64,000 nucleotides of DNA from assembly GCA_039707655.1 (NCBI GenBank), contig CM077666.1, positions 282,027,166 to 282,091,165 on the forward strand. Direction: 5' to 3'. The position numbers were made by a program, and so were the translations under genes. This stretch comes from Elymus sibiricus. Lineage: Eukaryota > Streptophyta > Magnoliopsida > Poales > Poaceae. Each line of letters begins with the position of its first letter. Positions within the stretch are counted from its first letter, which is position 1. Positions 10,733 to 22,720 of the stretch are shown here, one piece after another. The notes below the pieces were generated by a model. The model ran no database searches, was not told where the DNA came from, and saw only the letters and a list, made by a program, of their open reading frames with translations.

Positions 10733-11612
10733 ACCACTAAGGGAATCACAACATACATATCATCAAAATATCGAACACATATCAAATTCACATGATTACT
10801 TGCGACATGACTTCTCCCGTGACCTCAAGAACAAAGGTAACTACTCAAAAATAATATTCATGCTCAAGATCAGAGGGGTATTGAATAGCATAATGGATCT
10901 GAACATATGATCTTCCACCAAATAAACCATATAGTAATCAACTACAAGATGTAATCAAGACTACTAGTCACCCATAGGTACCAATTTAAGGTTCCGGTAC
11001 AAAAATTGAACACAAGAGATGAACTAGGGTTTGAGAGGAGATGGTGCTATTGAAGATGTTGATGAAGATTGGCCTCCCAAAGATGAGAGGGGTGTTGGTG
11101 ATGACGATGGCTTCGATTTCCCCATCAGGGAGGGAAGTTCCCCCGGCGAAATCGCTCCGCCAGAGGGCAAAAGTGCTCCTGCGCAAGTTCCGCCTCGTGA
11201 CGACGGCACTCCGTCCCGAAAGTCATGTCCCTTATTTTTTTCTAGGTCAAAAGACCTTAAATACCAGAAGATGGGCACCGGAGGTTGGCCGTGCTGAGCA
11301 CAACCCACCAGGGCATGCCCTGGTGTCTTGTGCTCACCAGGTGCCCCCCCTCCGGTAGTTATTTGCTCCAGTACTTTTTATATATTCCAAAATAATTCTC
11401 CGTGAAGTTTCAGCTTATTTGGAGATGTGCAGAATAGGTATCTCTGATGTGCTTTTCGGGTGTCTAGAATTCCTGCTGCCGGTATTCTCCCTCTTTGTGT
11501 AAACCTTGCATATTATGAGAGAAAAGGCATTGGAATCACTCCCTAAAGCATTATTATGCATAAAAACATTATAAATAACAGTAGGAAATCATGATGCAAA
11601 ATGGACGTATCA
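10733..11612 (-). repeat. G1 3' LTR, inner piece
   Basis: It resumes with the duplicated accac and continues the G1 LTR exactly where 1070 left off. It aligns with 19385-20276. It ends at the LTR start (minus-strand TGATACGTCC) next to the polypurine tract. A hand count over about 300 aligned bases gives 14 differences from the 5' LTR. Confidence 0.9.
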
Positions 11613-11627
11613 ACTCCCCCAAGCTTA
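11613..11627 (-). other. G1 polypurine tract
   Basis: The minus-strand sequence TAAGCTTGGGGGAGT abuts the 3' LTR start. The same 15-mer is the polypurine tract of A1 at 47736-47750. A second copy of its core lies at 13152-13165, just after the post-integrase ORF. Confidence 0.8.
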
Positions 11628-13151
11628 GACCCGCTTGTCCTCAAGCGAAAGCCGATATTGAAAAGCATGTCCACGTGGTTTGAGAGAGAGCTGTCGATAA
11701 AAACAAAATACATACATAGTAGCATCATGCTTATTATCATAGAAGCAACAAACTTTATCATAGAACTTATTCATATAGCTTTTATTATCTAACTTCATCA
11801 TATAACTTCTCATGAGCAAGTAACAATTCATCACAACATAGAAGTATAAAGCATAAACCTTATTGAAAACCAACAAACTATGTTCTCGGTCAACTTTGCA
11901 ACTACAATTCACCATATTTTCAGGAAGGGTCTCGTGTTGGAGCCTTTTGGCAAGTCCACATACTCAACCATCATTTAGTCTTCTATGATTGCTAACACTC
12001 ATAGCATACCCATGAGCAAAAAGTTTCAACCGGACACATAGAAAGATAGGGGCTTATAGTTTCACCTCCCAACATATTGAACTCAAGGGTGATGTCAGCA
12101 ATAATAACTCATGCTCACTCACATCCAACTGGATATATGTGTCTAGATCTTTCCTCACCACATGATGCTTGCAGAAAGAAAAAGTGAAAATGAATAGGGA
12201 AGAATAATTTGACTCCTGCATAAAAGTAAATACATAAAAGTAAAAGATAGGCCCTTCGCAGAGGAAAGCAGAGGTTGTCATGCACTTTTTGGTTTGTATG
12301 CCAAATCCCTTAATGTAAAAGAACGTCATGCTATATTGCCCCCTATGATAGCAACCTTTATTATGCAGTCCATTGTTTTGATTACTTTGCCATCATAAGT
12401 TCGTACAACGCTCAATTTTCTCTTACACTAATTGATCAAACACATTTAGAAGCAATTTTTATTGCCTTAGTGCACCGATGACAACTTACTTGAAGGATCT
12501 TACTCGATCCATAGGTAGGTATGGTGGACTCTCAAAACATGAGTTTGGGTTTAGGGTTTTTGGATGCACAAGTAGTATCCATAGGTAGGAATTTTTGGCT
12601 AGCAAAGATATTGAGCAAGCACCACATGTTGCAGGATCTATGACAATATAACTTCTATGTGAATATGAACAAACATAAATCATTACGTTGTCTTCCTTGT
12701 CCAACGTCAACAATTTTGACATATAATATTTAATGGGGGCTCACAATCATAAAAGTTGTCCAAGATAGTGTATTTGCATGTGAATATTCTCTTCCCTTAT
12801 TAATTCTTTCATGAATTGCATCATTGACCAATGCTATGTTTGTCAATCTCCAATAAATTTTACCACTTATACTTTTCCTTATGTGATGTCATTACTTACC
12901 ATAAGATTAGCATATGATTCTTTTCATTTATTTCCTTTCTATTTTGATTGCAACAAGAAAGTAAAGGAGCAAAAGCTCAAACTAAACTTTATTATATAAC
13001 TCTCACTCGATTACATAGATAGATAGATCATGAAACTAGCACTCAAAAAAGATCATACTAAACTTTTATTCAACTAGATCATGAAAGAGCTACAGATTGA
13101 ACTAAAATAGGGAAAGGTGAATCAGAGTGATGGTGATACAATACCAGGGCA
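11628..13151 (-). other. G1 3' untranslated region
   Basis: About 1.5 kb of AT-rich sequence lies between the post-IN ORF and the 3' LTR. I see no coding domain on either strand. Athila-lineage elements usually carry a long 3' non-coding region here. Confidence 0.6.
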
Positions 13152-13165
13152 CCTCCCCCAAGCTT
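13152..13165 (-). other. G1 internal polypurine-tract-like motif
   Basis: The minus-strand AAGCTTGGGGGAGG lies about 36 nt past the stop of the post-IN ORF. It repeats the core of the true G1 polypurine tract (11613-11627). Equivalent copies occur at the same relative place in A1 (45667-45680) and A2 (60604-60618). Confidence 0.6.
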
Positions 13166-13200
13166 GGCTCAAGCCAAGGGGAGTGCCCATAACCGTGTAC

Positions 13201-13797
13201 TCAAGTCTCCATTGGTGGTGAAGATGATGAAGGTGGTGGTGATGAAGTAGTCTTCTTCTTCAACTTATATTTGAGCTTAAAATTTTCCTCCCTTAGATCA
13301 TCATTCTCTAACTCGAGATTTAATATCTTTTTGCATAATCCCGCCTTGCTCTCCTGCAGAAAACGAGATGGAATAAACCGAACCTCAGGTTTGTATCCTT
13401 TAGGGAGGCTTGACTTCTTGAATTCCACATGCATGTCTCTGGGCTGAGGTAATGGGTCATCCTCTTCCTCAGAGCTATCATCCTTTGTTTCCTTCATGGC
13501 AGCGTCTTCGTCCTCGTCTATGGTCCATCCATAATGCTCCACTTCTCCATAGATCTTAGCGTTTGCAATATAGTTAGCAATATAGCTCTCCCCCCAGGAA
13601 AACAACATGAAACAAGAACATGTTTTTTCTTCTTCTGCGATGCAGTGGTCAAAACAATCGGGGGTACATATAAAGAACTTTTTATCTTGGAAAGCAAGAA
13701 TATGGAAGGAAAACGGAGTCGGGAAGGTGTCCGAGGTGGGCACAACCCACCAGGGCACACCTGGTAGGGCTGGCGCGCCAAGGTGTATCGTGCTCAC
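13201..13797 (-). CDS. G1 post-integrase ORF, truncated
   Basis: A 198-codon frame lies downstream of integrase. The first 20 or so residues come from a GC-rich hairpin module and are unlikely to be real. The later part has an acidic stretch (DSSEEEDDPLPQ), then LPKGYKPEVRFIPSRFL, then a Lys/Glu-rich C-terminal helix (LELENDDLREENFKLKYKLK) that looks like a coiled coil, and a Pro/Ser tail. There is no signal peptide or convincing membrane anchor, so an envelope role is not supported. The N-terminal region seen in the A1 and A2 post-pol proteins is missing. Function is unknown. Confidence 0.5.
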   Translation of the reverse strand: MSTIHLGAPALPGVPWWVVPTSDTFPTPFSFHILAFQDKKFFICTPDCFDHCIAEEEKTCSCFMLFSWGESYIANYIANAKIYGEVEHYGWTIDEDEDAAMKETKDDSSEEEDDPLPQPRDMHVEFKKSSLPKGYKPEVRFIPSRFLQESKAGLCKKILNLELENDDLREENFKLKYKLKKKTTSSPPPSSSSPPMET

Positions 13798-13937
13798 CTT
13801 GGTTGATTTCTCGTTTATTTCTTATTTTCCTAATTTTTTTAATATTGCAAAACTGACAGAAAATATTTGGCAAATTTTCCGGAGTCCGTTTACTTACCGT
13901 ATCAAGTACCTCCTCTTTTTCAGAATTCTGGAGTGTT

Positions 13938-14947
13938 CTAGAAGGTTTCTTTTATGTGTTCCTCCAGTGTCATGGTTTGGATAACATTGCTTTGAACATT
14001 AATTGGCATACCTGAGATATAGTGTTTAATTCTTTGACCATTGACCACCTTCGGGTTAGTACCTTCGGCATTATTAATCTTGATAGCTCGACAACGATAA
14101 ACCTCTTCGATAATATATGGTCCTTCCCATTTGGAGAGAAGCTTACCTGCAAAAAATCTTAAACGAGAGTTGTACAAAAGAACATATTCTCCAACTTTGA
14201 ATTCCCACTTTTGGATTATTTTGCCATGCCATCTTTTGACTTTTTCTTTGAATAATTTGGCATTTTCATAAGCTTTGGCTCTCCATTCATCTAGTGAGCT
14301 AATATCAAATAACCTCTTCTTACCGGCAAGTTTGAAATCATAATTGAGTTCTTTAATTGCCCAAAATGCTTTATGTTCTAACTCCAGAGGCAAATGACAA
14401 GCTTTTCCGTATACCATTTTGTATGGAGACATACCCATAGGATTTTTATAAGCTATTCTATAGGCCTAAAGTGCATTATCTAGTTTGTTAGACCAATTCT
14501 TTCGAGACCTATTGACAGTTTTTTTGGTAATATTAGTTTTATTTCTCTATTGCTAAGTTCAACTTGATCACTAGATTGAGGATGATAGGGTGATGCAATT
14601 CTATGGTTGACATCATATTTAGCAAGCATCTTATGAAAAGCACCATGAATAAAGTGTGAAGCACCATCAATCATTAAATATCTAGGGACTCCAAACCTCG
14701 GTAAGATAACTTCTTTAAGCATTTTAATGGAGCTATTATGATCAGCACTACTAGTTGGAATAGCTTCTACCCACTTAGTAACATAACCAACAGCAACCCA
14801 AATATGAGTGTAGCCATTAGAGGAAGGAAAAGGACCCATATAATCAAAACCCCAAACATCAAATGGTTCAACAACAAGTGAATAGTTCATAGGCATTTCC
14901 TGACGCTTACCAATATTATCAATTCTTTGACATTCATCACAAGACAA
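13938..14947 (-). pseudogene. G1 integrase and C-terminal pol
   Basis: The upper frame (14947-14480) begins MSCDECQRI, the end of the zinc-binding HHCC region, and runs through WGFDYMGPF (first catalytic Asp), YLMIDGASHF (second Asp) and SSDQVELSNRE (catalytic Glu). All three acidic residues are therefore present. A stop or frame change near 14470 separates the C-terminal part (14438-13938), which has [20 protein letters not shown] and the DNA-binding tail [16 protein letters not shown]. It would integrate element cDNA but is broken. Confidence 0.85.
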
Positions 14948-15164
14948 GACAAACTTGCGGGCATCCTTGAAGAGAGTAGGCTAATAAAAACCAGATTGCA
15001 GTACCTTGTGAGCAGTTCTATCTCTAGCATGATGTCCTCCATAAGCTTCGGAATGACATTTCTGTATGATTTGTTAATGTTCATGCTCCGGTACACAACG
15101 TCTAATAATACCATCTACCCCTTCTTTATAAAGATGTGGGTCATCCCAGAAGTAATGTCTTAAA

Positions 15165-17010
15165 TCATAGAAGATTTTTTTTCTTTTGTTGGTATGTGAA
15201 ACTAGGTGGTATATATTTAGCAATGATGTAGTTAGCATAATCAGCATACCAAGGAGTGTTTTGAGAAACATTTATTGCAGCTAACTGTTCATCAGGAAAG
15301 CTATCATCAATAGGTATTGGGTCATCAAGAATATTTTCTAACCTAGACAAGTTATCAGCTACGGGGTTCTTAGCTCCCTTCCTATCAGTGATATGTAAAT
15401 CAAATTCTTGAAGCATGAGAACCCACCTAATTAGTCTAGGTTTAGCATCTTTATTTTCCATAAGATATTTTATAGCAGCATGATCAGTGTGAACAATGAC
15501 TTTGGAATCAACAATGTAGGATCTGAATTTATCACAAGCAAACACAACTGCTAAAATTTCTTTTTCAATATTAGCAAAGTTTCTTTGGGCACTGTCTAGA
15601 GTTTTGCTAGCACAATGGATAACATTTAACTTCTTATCAACTCTTTGACCTAGAACAACACCAACAACATAATCACTAGCATCACACATAATTTCAAAAG
15701 GCAAGTTCCAATCAGGTGGTTGAACGATAGGTGCAGAAGTTAAGGATTTCTTGAGTGTTTTAAAGGCTTCCACACAATCATCAACAAAAACAAATGGAAT
15801 ATCCTTTTGTAAAAGATTAGTAAGAGGCCTAGAAATTTTAGAGAAGTCTTTACTAAACCTCTTATAGAAACAAGCATGACCAAGGAAACTCTGAATACCT
15901 TTAATATCTTTAGGACATGTCATTTTCTCAATTGCATCAACTTTAGCTTTATCCACCTCAATACCTCGTTCAGATATCTTATGCCCCAAGACAATACCTC
16001 CTTTAACCATAAAGTGGCACTTCTCCCAATTCCAGACGAGATTAGTTTGTTCACATCTCTACAAAACTCGATCAAGGTTGCTTAAGCAATCATCAAAAGA
16101 AGTTCCGTAAACGGAAAAATCATCCATGAAAACCTCCACAATCTTTTCAAAAAAAAACAAAGAATATAGTTGTCATACATCTTTGAAAGGTAGCAGGTGC
16201 ATTGCATAAACCAAAAGGCATACGTCTATAAGCTTAGGTTCCAAAAGGACAAGTAAAGGTGGTTTCCTCTTGATCAGATTGTGATACAGGTATTTGAGAG
16301 AAACCAGAATATCCATCCAGAAAACAAAAGTGTGTGTGCTTAGATAATCTTTCTAGCATTTGATCAATGAAAGGCAGAGGGTAATGATATTTTCTAGTAG
16401 ATTTATTTAATTTTCTAAAATCAATTACCATTCTATAGCCAGTGACAATTCTTTGTGGGATAAGTTCATTTTTATCATTAGGAACAATAGTAATACCTCC
16501 TTTTTTAGGGACACAATAATGAACGGGACTTACCCATCTACTATCAGCTATGGGATAGATTATACCTACTACAAGAAGCTTTAATATTTCAGTTCTTACC
16601 ACTTCTTTCATCTTAGGATTCAATCGCCGTTGGTGATCAACAACGGGTTTAGCATCAGGTTCCATATTGATCTTGTGCTGACATAGAGTGGGACTAATGC
16701 CCTTAAGATCATCAAGAGTATATCCAATAGCAGCCCGGTGCTTCCTCAAAAATTTTAATAATCTTTCTTCTTCATGTTCTAAAAGGTTAGCACTAATAAT
16801 AACATGATATATCTTTTCCTCATCAAGATAAGCACACTTCAAAGTGTTAGGTAATTGTTTTAATTCAAACACAGGATCACCTTTAGGAGGAGGAGGACCT
16901 CCAAGAGTTTCAATAGGTAAATTGTGTTTTAGGAGATGTTGTTGTTCAAAGAAATTTTTATCTATTTCATTTCTTTCACGCAAGTGCATATCATTTTCAT
17001 GGTTAAGCAA
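15165..17010 (-). pseudogene. G1 reverse transcriptase and RNase H
   Basis: The N-terminal RT (17010-16234) carries YRMVIDFRKLNKSTRKYHYP and FLDGYSGFSQIPV. The catalytic box FMDD is intact at 16130-16119 but lies in another frame, because stops or frameshifts occur between 16234 and 16010, including an A-rich run. The next open block (16010-15165) holds the RT thumb and a retroviral-type RNase H with its acidic residues visible ([31 protein letters not shown]). This is one RNase H domain only, unlike T3. It would copy element RNA into cDNA. This copy is inactive because of frame breaks. Confidence 0.88.
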
Positions 17011-17097
17011 ATATTGTTCTAGTGGATTGGTAGGAGGTATGACAATAGAAGTAAGACCAATTATTTAATCCTTACTAGATAATTCTTTATCACGAGG

Positions 17098-17748
17098 TTA
17101 TCTACTAAACTTGGAAAAATTAAACTCATGAGACATATCACCAAAACTAACACTGACAATTTGTTTCTGACAGTCTATCTTAGCATTAACGGTGTTCAAG
17201 AAAGGTCTACCAAAGAAAATGGGACAAAAGTCATCTTGTGGGGAACCAAGAACTAGAAAATCAGTAGGATATTCTACTTTCCCACACAAGACTTCAACAT
17301 CTCTAACAATCCCAAGTGGTGTGATGGTGTCTCTATTAGCAAGTTTAATAGTGACATCAATGTCTTCTATTTTAGCAGGTGCTATTTCATTCATAATTTC
17401 TTGGTATAAGTTAAAAGCGACAACACTCACACTAGCACCCATATCACATAAACCATGATAGTAATGATCTCCTATTTTGACTAAGACAACAGGCATGCCG
17501 ACTATGGGTCTATGTCTATCTTTTTCATCAGGTTTGGCAATTCTAGCAGCTTCATCATAGAATTAAATAGCATGCCCATCAATATTTTCTACCAAGAGAT
17601 CTTTAACCATAGCCACACTAGGTTCTACCTTAATTTGTTTAGACGGCTTAGGTTCTCTAATATTACTCTTGCAAACCACAGTTGATACCTTAGCATGTTC
17701 CTTTATCCTAACAGGGAAAGGTGGTTTTTCAATATAAGCAGTAGGCAC
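17098..17748 (-). pseudogene. G1 aspartic protease
   Basis: The PR core is at 17496-17098. The active-site region reads LCDMGASVSVVAF (the related A1 motif is CDLGAGVSVMPF), and the second conserved block is IFFGRPFLNT. An upstream linker frame (17748-17563) is basic and continues gag. The frame between the two is broken by a stop near 17562. The protein would process Gag-Pol. Confidence 0.8.
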
Positions 17749-17799
17749 AACTGGATCAACATTGTAAATGATGGTTTAATCCTTAGCTTTTACCAGTTC

Positions 17800-18653
17800 T
17801 TTAATTTATTCTTTAATAGGGGGATGATATTTAAACCACTTCTCCTTAGGGAGATCAACATGAGTAGCAAATGATTCACAGAAAGAGGCTACTATCTGAG
17901 AGTCAAGTCCATATTTAGTGCTAAACTTGTGAAAATCATCGGTATTCATAAAAGATTTAACACAATCAAACTTAAGCTTTATACCTGACTCATTACCTTC
18001 ATCGAGTTCCCAATCTTCAGAGTTGCATTTAATTCTTTCTAAGAAATCCCACTTGAATTCAATAGTCTTCTTCATAAAAGAACCAGTACAAGAAGTATCG
18101 AGCATGGATTGATCATTATGAGAAAGTCGAGCATAAATTTTTTGAATAATAATTTCTCTTGGGATATCATGATTGGGGCATGAATATAACATTGACTTAA
18201 GCCTCCCCCAAGCTAGAGCGATGCTTTCTCCTTCACGAGGCCAAATATTATATACATAATTCCGATCACGATGAACTAGATGCCTAGGATAAACTTTTGG
18301 TGGAATTCTAATTACAATCGATTCCACTTCCACGATCCAATATCATCACATAGCCTATACCATGTCAATGCTTTTCCCGTCAAAGATAAAGGGAAAACCT
18401 TCTTCTTAACTTAATCTCCGGGTAAACCTGCAAGCTTAAATAATCCACAAACTTCATTCACATGTATTAGGTGCATATCAGGATGTTCAGTTCAATCTCC
18501 TGCATAAGGATTAGCTAGAAGTTGTTCTATCATACCCAAAGGAATTTCATAACCAATATTTTTAGTAGGTGCGGTAGGTTGAGGGGCAACTAATTGTGGT
18601 TCTGATCAAGGTGAAGATACCCCGAACAAACCCCTCAAAGGATTGTTTTCCAT
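17800..18653 (-). pseudogene. G1 gag
   Basis: The likely start is ATG 18653 (MENNPLRGLFG). Several stops interrupt the N-terminal third (TGA near 18605, TAA near 18412). The open part (18333-17806) has the capsid-type WPREGESIALAWGRLKSML and the C-terminal HVDLPKEKWFKYHP. Gag forms the particle. The frame is broken. Confidence 0.7.
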
Positions 18654-18734
18654 AGTAGCAAGTGACAATAAATTTCAGCACATAGTATTAGATTTTCCTT
18701 GCCGATTTCCACTTACCAAGAGTGCTTCACTCCC

Positions 18735-18751
18735 CAGCAACGGTGCCAGAA
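18735..18751 (-). other. G1 primer-binding site
   Basis: The minus-strand sequence TCTGGCACCGTTGCTGG lies about ten bases past the 5' LTR end (18760). A1 has TCTGGCACCGTTGCCAGG in the same place. TGGCxCCGTTGCC is the primer site style of Athila-type elements, usually ascribed to tRNA-Asp. Confidence 0.7.
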
Positions 18752-18759
18752 AAGAGTCT

Positions 18760-20276
18760 TGATGACCCACAAGTATAGGGGGTAAATTGTAGTCCTTCTG
18801 ATAAGTAAGAGTGTCGAACCCAACGAGGAGCACAAGGAAATGACAAGCGGTTTTCAGCAAGGTAATTTCTGCGAGCACTAAAATTATAGGTAACAGATAG
18901 TTTGATAGCAAGATAATTGGTAACAAGCAAGTAACGGTAACGGTAAATAAAGTGCAGAAAGGTAGCCTAGTCCTTTTGTGGCAAAGGAGGAACCAGAACA
19001 GTCTCTTATAATAGGCAAAGTGTTCTTGAGGGTACACGGGAATTTCATCTAGTCGCTTTTATCATGTTGGTTTGATTCGCGTTCGCTACTTTGATAATTT
19101 GATATGTGGGTGGACTGGTGCTTGGGTGTTGTTCTTACTTGAACAAAACTCCCACTTATGATTAACCCCTCGCAAGCATCCGCAACTATGAGAAAAGTAT
19201 TAAGATAAAATCTAACCACAGCATTAAATGTTTGGATCCAAATCAGCCCCTTACAAAGTAGCGCCTAAACTTGGGTTTAAGCTTCTATCACTCTAGCAAC
19301 CCATCATATAATAACTACTCCACAATGAATTCGCTTAGGCCCAAGGATGGTGAAGTGTCATGTAGTCGACGTTCACATGACACCACTAAGGGAATCACAA
19401 CATACATATCATCAAAATATCGAACACATATCAAATTCACATGATTACTTGCAACATGACTTCTTCCGTGACCTCAAGAACAAAGGTAACTACTCACAAA
19501 TAATATTCATGCTCAAGATCAGAGGGGTATTGAATATCATAATGGATCTGAACATATGATATTCCACCAAATAAACCGTATAGTAATCAACTACAAGATG
19601 TAATCAACACTACTAGTCACCCACAGGTACCAATCTGAGGTTCCGGTACAAAGATTGAAGACAAGAGATAAACTAGGGTTCGAGAGGAGATGGTGCTATT
19701 GAACATGTTGATGAATATTGGCCTCCCAAAGATGAGAGGGGTGTTGGTGATGATGATGGCTTCAATTTCCCCCTTCGGGAGGGAAGTTCCCCTGGCGGAA
19801 TCGCTCCGCCGGAGGGCAAAAGTGCTCCTGCCCAAGTTCCGCCTCGATACGGTGGTGCTTCGTCCCGAAAGTCCTCTCCCTTAATTTTTCTAGGTCAAAA
19901 GACCTTAAATACCAGAAGATGGGCACCAGAGGTGGGTCGTGCTGAGCATAACCCACCAGGGCGCGCTAGGGGGGCCTGGCACGCCCTGGTGTCTTGTGCT
20001 CACCAGGTGCCCCCCTTGGGTAATTATTTGCTCTAATATTTTTTATATATTCCAAAATAATTCTTCGTGAAGTTTCAGCTTATTTGGAGATGTGCAGAAT
20101 AGGTATCTCTGATGTGCTTTTTTAGGTCCAGAATTTGAGTTGCCGATATTCTCCCTCTTTGTGTAAATCTTGCATATTATGAGAGAAAAGGCATTAGAAT
20201 CACTCCCTAAAGCATTATTATGCATAAAAACATTATAAATAACAGTAGGAAATCATGATGCAAAATGGACGTATCA
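18760..20276 (-). repeat. G1 5' LTR (1517 bp)
   Basis: The complete LTR on the minus strand runs from TGATACGTCC (20276) to GGGTCATCA (18760). It contains a GC-rich inverted-repeat module at about 19935-20012 (caccagggcgc ... gccctggtg), followed in element sense by a TATA-like TATTTAAG near 19905. It would drive G1 transcription. Confidence 0.9.
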
Positions 20277-20750
20277 ACCCTCTCCGACAGGGTACTAGAA
20301 CTCCTCTAGATTGTTTTTTCGTTGATACAGAGAGTTGCTGCGGCAGAACGAGGAGTCTCTCTTTATTTCTGGGGTTTCTGGTATTTATGGGATTTTTCAG
20401 CATTGGAATCATGCGAAACGGAGCCACGAGGGTCCCACAAGCCATCTGGCCGCACCCCTAGGGGTGCGGCGATTGCATGGTGGCCTTCTGATCCACCCCC
20501 TCCGGCAGTTCTTCGCCCCTATATTGCTTATTTGGTCCAGAAAAAATCACCAAAATGTTTCGGGCGATTCCGAGACCTTTCCTTTTCTGCACAAAAACAA
20601 CACCACGATAATTATGCTGAAAACAGTGTCAGTCTAGGTTAGTTCTAAATAAATCATATAAAGTGCATCAAAAACATATAAAAGTATTGTAAACATAGGT
20701 GAATATTGCATGAATACTGCATAAATTATCGATATGTTGGAGACGTATCA
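20277..20750 (-). repeat. G2: truncated Athila-like LTR
   Basis: On the minus strand it starts at 20750 with TGATACGTCTCCAACATATCG, a Gypsy LTR start similar to K (54925). It runs 474 bp before G1 begins at 20276. It is the first part of an LTR that G1 interrupted, and the rest is outside the window. It contains a 22-bp perfect palindrome at 20449-20470. Confidence 0.75.
20449..20470. repeat. 22-bp perfect palindrome
   Basis: The arms GCCGCACCCCT and AGGGGTGCGGC meet without a spacer inside the G2 LTR. In related LTRs of this window the same position holds longer imperfect inverted repeats. It could form a cruciform or an RNA hairpin. Confidence 0.8.
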
Positions 20751-22720
20751 GACATCGTACTCACCGTACTCATTGTAGTCACAATACCGCTCATAGCTCT
20801 GCAAGCCATGACTGAGACCTAGTTTTGGTAGAGTACCAGGACGCATCGGTGGCGACCGAAGACCACGTCGACGCAACAGCGACGACCAACGCAACAACTA
20901 CGGGCACAACCACAGCAAACGCAACCGCAACAAATGCAACCGCGGTGGATGCAACATCGCCTTAACCGTGCGCCTTGCAAGGCTACCACAACCAACGCCC
21001 CGAGGGTGGCGACTCCGAGCGGAGGGCAGACAAGAACCCCGTGCACCACTCGTAGGGCACGCAAGGCCAAATTCAGCAGCAGCCCCGTGGTGAAGGTGGG
21101 CAGCGGACGGTGGCTGGGGGGAGCGCTCTTCCTGGCTCTGCCCGGAGCAGGAGCGCCTCCCATGCCACGCATCGCTCCATGCGCAGGACCATGGAGGAAG
21201 CTCTGGCGCGGGCCCATCTTTTGCTGAAGTTTCCACCGTCGCCGGACGGAACGGAGGGCTGGAGGGCGACCATCCAAAGCCTGCTGAGCTTCGCCAGCTG
21301 CGACAAGCCAGATGCTGTGGGTACTTCGCGTGGGTGCCAGATGGACCCCGCAGGACCTACCGCCGGGCGCGATGCGGGCGGAGCTCGCACGATCCAGTCA
21401 CCTCCACAGCAAGAATGATTCCTGCCAGACCAACATGAAGGACGAGGTGTCGCAAGCCTGGATGGACCCACGGATGAAGCAAGACCAACGTCAAATCCTG
21501 AAGGACAGGCGTAAGGAGGACGCGCGCACCACCATCGAGAGGCAGCGTGAAACCCGTTGCCAATGCCATGGCCGCGCAGAACCAGCCATCGACGAGCCCG
21601 TGCTAGGGGTTCCTGGTAGCCTGCCTTACGAGGTTGGTTGTTTGGCATTCACCCGTGAGCTACAGGAAGTCCTCTAGCCCTCTAGCCGGGCGTTCAAGCC
21701 CGAGTTGATGGACAAGTACGACGACGATATCAGTCCTTTGGAGTTCCTTGGTATCTACACCATAGCGGTGCAGGCTGTCGGGGGGCGTGATGAGAAGATA
21801 CTCGCCAATTACTTCCCGTTGACGCTCAAGCCCAACGTGAGGAGTTGGATGATGAACTTGGCAGAGGGGTCTATCTCCTCCTGGGCGGATCTGTGCAAGC
21901 AGTTCATTCGTGCTTACCATGGAGGCCACAAGCTCCCCGGATAGCCCAGCGACCTGCACGTGCTCCCCGAGTGAGATGGTGAGGCCCTTCACAATTATAT
22001 CTAGAGATTCAGCCGCATGCAGCACAACATCCCAGACATCCATCCCGCCGTGGTGATTGCTGCTTTCCACACGAACGTACGCAATTGCCGCATGCACATA
22101 GAGATGAGCATCAACAAGGTGCGGGACATCGCCGAGATCTACGCTCTGGCCGACAAGTGTGCGCGGGATGAGGGAGGAAGGAGACTCCCAGGGGAGGATG
22201 CTAGCGCGGAGGTCGACTTCGACGACGACGAGAGCGCATATGCCTCCTCTAAGAAGGGACGCAAGCGTGACAAGAAGCACAAGGGCAAGGCAGTCATGGC
22301 AGTCGAGAGCTTCAGCAAGCCCAAGGCCGACAAGAAAGCCAAGTCTGAGGGGTTCGGCTAGGATGTTGCCGTGTGCTCCCAAGGCGAGGAGGCTGCGGCA
22401 GGGGAGAGATCTGGCAAGCCATACTGCAAGATCCACCTTACCAAGCGCCATGACATCAACGAGTGTCGCCAAGTAGAACAGCTTGCTGAAAAGCAAAAGC
22501 GAGAGTATGAAAGGCGTGACAAGGAGAAGGGCCGGGATGGTGCCGGTGGATCTGACAAGAAGGGCTGCGACGACCGAGGTGGTCACTGCGGCAAGGCCAA
22601 ACAGCAGAAGGAGAAGCAAGCTAGAGGCCGATGCAACAAGTCTGATGGTGATGGGGATGATGTTGACAAAGATGAAGAAGGATCAGATGGCCAGGAGTTC
22701 CGAAAGGCCGTGGTTGCTAT
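20751..22720 (+). pseudogene. T2 gag with nucleocapsid-like tail
   Basis: The N-terminal part is degraded. A capsid-like core from 21705 reads LGIYTIAVQAVGGRDEK and SISSWADLCKQF, closely matching T3 (34530-34690). An in-frame TAG at about 21943 (after KLPG, before PSD) and a TGA near 21974 interrupt it. T3 has a TAG at the same codon. After 22017 the frame continues with AEIYALADKCARDEGG, a Lys-rich segment and a C/H knuckle-like motif (YCKIHLTKRHDINEC). It would coat element RNA. This copy is non-functional. Confidence 0.78.

Larger units (their letters stand above)
953..20276 (-). mobile_element. G1: Athila-lineage Gypsy retrotransposon, interrupted by T1
   Basis: On the minus strand the order is 5' LTR (20276-18760), PBS, gag, protease, RT, RNase H, integrase, a post-integrase ORF, polypurine tract and 3' LTR (11612-10738, continued at 1070-953). 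The LTR begins TGATACGTCC and ends TCATCA. The domain order PR-RT-RH-IN is Gypsy, and the long post-IN region with its own ORF is Athila-like. Coding frames are broken by stops and frameshifts, so the copy is dead. T1 sits in its 3' LTR with a duplicated ACCAC. Its own right neighbour at 20277 is another LTR that it interrupted. Confidence 0.85.

Noticed and set aside
18202..18214. A third polypurine-like copy (minus-strand AGCTTGGGGGAGG) in G1 gag
   Set aside because: It codes for the WGRL part of the gag capsid block, so coding explains it. It may be coincidence, though worth keeping in mind with the internal polypurine finding.
1071..20276. Dating insertions from hand-counted LTR differences
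   Set aside because: Partial counts gave about 6% for T1, 4.7% for G1 (which T1 interrupts), 6.6% for A1 and 8% for T3. The T1/G1 order conflicts with stratigraphy, and GC-rich methylated LTRs mutate faster, so no ages are claimed.
21660..22619. A 319-codon minus-strand frame rich in Leu
   Set aside because: It is the complement of T2 gag. The hydrophobic text comes from reading Lys/Glu codons backwards. No membrane protein is supported.
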